A stretch of 7,633 nucleotides of DNA, taken from an uncultured Angelakisella sp. (lineage in GTDB: Bacteria > Bacillota > Clostridia > Oscillospirales > Ruminococcaceae). Shown piece after piece: positions 6,598 through 7,633 of this stretch (positions are counted from its first letter, which is position 1; each line of letters begins with the position of its first letter). The stretch lies in contig CANOCD010000053.1 in assembly GCA_947564495.1 (NCBI GenBank), positions 1 through 7,633 on the forward strand, in the 5' to 3' direction. The notes under the pieces are model-generated. The model had not been told where the DNA came from and ran no database searches. It was given only the letters and a program-made list of their open reading frames with translations. Made by a program: the position numbers and the translations under genes.

Positions 6598-6627
6598 ATT
6601 ATACTACAGGGGGCGGGGGGATGGCAA
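6598..6627 (-). promoter_or_regulatory. Sigma-A promoter of the glyA unit
   Basis: On the - strand, a -35 box TTGCCA (6622-6627, 5 of 6 matches) is separated by 18 nt from a perfect -10 box TATAAT (6598-6603). The spacer is very C-rich (CCCCCCGCCCCC), which is unusual between otherwise good boxes. The predicted transcript starts near 6591. The promoter sits between the terminator of the upstream unit and the glyA ribosome binding site. I see no Rex operator in it. Confidence 0.72.
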
Positions 6628-6643
6628 GGGCTGAAATAACAGG

Positions 6644-6672
6644 AAAAGCGGCCCCCGAAAAGGAGGACCGCT
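6644..6672 (-). terminator. Intrinsic terminator after the 120-residue membrane protein gene
   Basis: On the - strand, AGCGGTCC (6665-6672) pairs with GGGCCGCT (6647-6654), eight pairs with one G-U wobble. The stem is followed by TTTTCCTGTTATTT. It starts 8 nt after the stop codon of the membrane-protein gene and ends before the glyA promoter, so it separates the rex unit from the glyA unit. Confidence 0.7.
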
Positions 6673-6680
6673 CCGCTGTC

Positions 6681-7043
6681 TCATTCTGTCTCGGCTTCTT
6701 CCTGCTCCCCGGCGGCCTCCTCTGTCACCACAGGGGCGGCCTTCTTCCGCCCGATCCAGGTCACAAAGGAATCGCTTTTCACCGTGGGGAAAAGGAACTT
6801 CTTCTTCCGGGGCAGCCGCTCCGGGGCGTTCTTTTCCAGGTAGACCTCCGCCGCCTTTTGCAGCATCGGCAGGGCCTTCTTCTGGGCGGAGATCAGCTGG
6901 AGCTGCCGCACCATGAGCAGCGCCCCCAGGGCGGACATCACGGCGGTACACACCGCCAGGGCCGTCCCCAGGATGGTCAGGAACCGCAGGGTCCGGCGGT
7001 TCACCAGCTTGCCGGCCCGTCGAGCCAAAGCCTTCTTTGTCAT
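6681..7043 (-). CDS. Small single-pass membrane protein of unknown function
   Basis: I do not recognise this 120-residue protein. It has a very basic N-terminus (MTKKALARRAGKLVNRR), one clear hydrophobic membrane segment at about 21-45 (FLTILG to ALLMV), then a helix-prone stretch (46-71), a basic patch PRKKK (78-82) and a strongly acidic tail (108-120, six Glu). The positive-inside rule suggests a cytoplasmic N-terminus, but the C-terminal part is also basic in places, so topology is uncertain. It is not a cleavable signal peptide in any obvious way (no A-x-A site after the segment). ATG 7041-7043 follows TAAGGAGG (7052-7059) with an 8-nt spacer, a full match to the anti-Shine-Dalgarno. The first three bases of that site are the rex stop codon, so the two genes are co-transcribed and probably translated in sequence. 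Confidence 0.72.
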   Translation of the reverse strand: MTKKALARRAGKLVNRRTLRFLTILGTALAVCTAVMSALGALLMVRQLQLISAQKKALPMLQKAAEVYLEKNAPERLPRKKKFLFPTVKSDSFVTWIGRKKAAPVVTEEAAGEQEEAETE

Positions 7044-7051
7044 CTCGTCTC

Positions 7052-7059
7052 CCTCCTTA
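7052..7059 (-). promoter_or_regulatory. Full-consensus ribosome binding site fused to the rex stop codon
   Basis: The - strand reads TAAGGAGG, an 8-nt match to the end of 16S rRNA. Its TAA (7057-7059) is the stop codon of rex. Ribosomes terminating on rex would therefore sit directly over the initiation region of the membrane-protein gene, 8 nt before its ATG. This supports coupled expression and fixes the ATG at 7043 as the start. Confidence 0.82.
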
Positions 7060-7633
7060 CCGCAGGGTGGTGGGCTGGCGGCCCTTTTCGTCCATGTGGG
7101 TCACCAGGTAGGAAAGGGTCATGATGCTGTCCCCCAGGTGGACGTTTACGGTGGCGATGTTGTCGTAGTGGTAGGCGAAGTCGTAGGAGGAAAAGTTCCA
7201 GAACCCCCTGATCCCGGCGTTCACCAGGCGGTCCGCCAGCTGGGCGGCGGCGCTTTTGGGGACGCAGACGATGGCCGCCAGGGGGTGATGCTTCTGGCAG
7301 AACTCCTCCAGCTGGTCGATGTGGTAGATGGTGATGTCGCTCTTCCGCAGGGTGGTCCCCACCAGCTTCTGGTCGATGTCAAAGGCCCCCAGGAGATGGA
7401 ACCCCCGCTTTTTGGAGTAGAGCTGGGGGGCCACCGCCTTGCCCAGGTTCCCCGCCCCCACCAGGATGGCCGGGATCTCGTTGCCCAGGCCCAGGATCTC
7501 CCCGATCTCCTTGTGGAGGACCTCCACCTGGTAGCCGTAGCCCTGCTGGCCAAAGCCGCCGAAGCAGTTGAGGTCCTGGCGGATCTGGGAGGCGGTGATC
7601 TTCATCAAGGAGGAAAGCTCCTTGGAAGAGATG
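7057..7633 (-). CDS. rex: Redox-sensing transcriptional repressor Rex (5' end beyond window)
   Basis: Rex is a dimeric repressor that senses the NADH/NAD+ ratio. It binds operators when NADH is low and releases fermentation and respiration genes when NADH rises. The visible 191 residues begin ISSKELSSLMKITASQIRQD, the recognition part of the N-terminal winged helix, followed by LNCFGGFGQQGYGY, a Rex hallmark. The Rossmann domain starts with ILVGAGNLGKAV (the GxGxxG dinucleotide motif) and has FDIDQKLVG after the second strand. The C-terminal tail supplies the domain-swapped helix in known structures. The frame stays open to the window edge and the family matches upstream of any in-window start, so roughly the first 20-25 residues are missing. 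An apparent TTG start at 7608 is internal. Its stop overlaps the ribosome binding site of the next gene. Confidence 0.95.
   Translation of the reverse strand, partial: ISSKELSSLMKITASQIRQDLNCFGGFGQQGYGYQVEVLHKEIGEILGLGNEIPAILVGAGNLGKAVAPQLYSKKRGFHLLGAFDIDQKLVGTTLRKSDITIYHIDQLEEFCQKHHPLAAIVCVPKSAAAQLADRLVNAGIRGFWNFSSYDFAYHYDNIATVNVHLGDSIMTLSYLVTHMDEKGRQPTTLR

Noticed and set aside
7606..7608. TTG as the start codon of rex
   Set aside because: The frame remains open upstream and encodes ISSKELSS, the expected Rex winged-helix sequence, so the gene begins beyond the window edge.

Overview
The window is GC-rich DNA that looks like the chromosome of a Firmicute, most likely a gut-type member of the Clostridia (Oscillospiraceae-like). 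The evidence is the Gram-positive redox repressor Rex, strong AAGGAG-type ribosome binding sites, sigma-A-type promoters close to consensus, an 11-helix bacterial sodium symporter of the NSS family, and a cytoplasmic BMP-domain protein of a kind I associate with Clostridia. The taxonomy is inference; no rRNA or tRNA gene is present.

Layout. One gene lies on the + strand at the left: a 649-residue cytoplasmic protein with a ParB-like N-terminal region and a BMP/PnrA-type ligand-binding domain. It converges on everything else across a bidirectional terminator (about 1961-2000). The remaining genes are on the - strand, so read from right to left: rex (its 5' end is cut by the window edge), a coupled 120-residue membrane protein and a terminator; then a near-consensus promoter, glyA and a 73-residue zinc-ribbon protein that overlaps glyA by 4 nt; then a 224-bp non-coding mobile-type element, a terminator hairpin and rarA; then a near-consensus promoter, a 73-bp element and the sodium:amino-acid symporter gene. 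About 95% of the window is explained by these genes and signals.

Functions. The neighbours are mainly housekeeping genes: redox sensing (Rex), one-carbon/serine-glycine metabolism (GlyA), replication-fork maintenance (RarA) and amino-acid uptake (NSS symporter). They appear to be separate small transcription units rather than one pathway.

The most interesting part is the pair of related, non-coding, terminal-inverted-repeat elements at 3418-3490 and 4868-5091. Each is flanked by a 3-bp direct repeat of the form TNA (TCA and TTA). The large copy sits exactly at the stop codon of the zinc-ribbon gene. The small copy looks like an internally deleted form and lies inside the predicted 5' leader of the symporter mRNA, just before its ribosome binding site. 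They look like MITEs moved in trans by an IS5/IS1031-type transposase. The element family and its effect on expression are inference.
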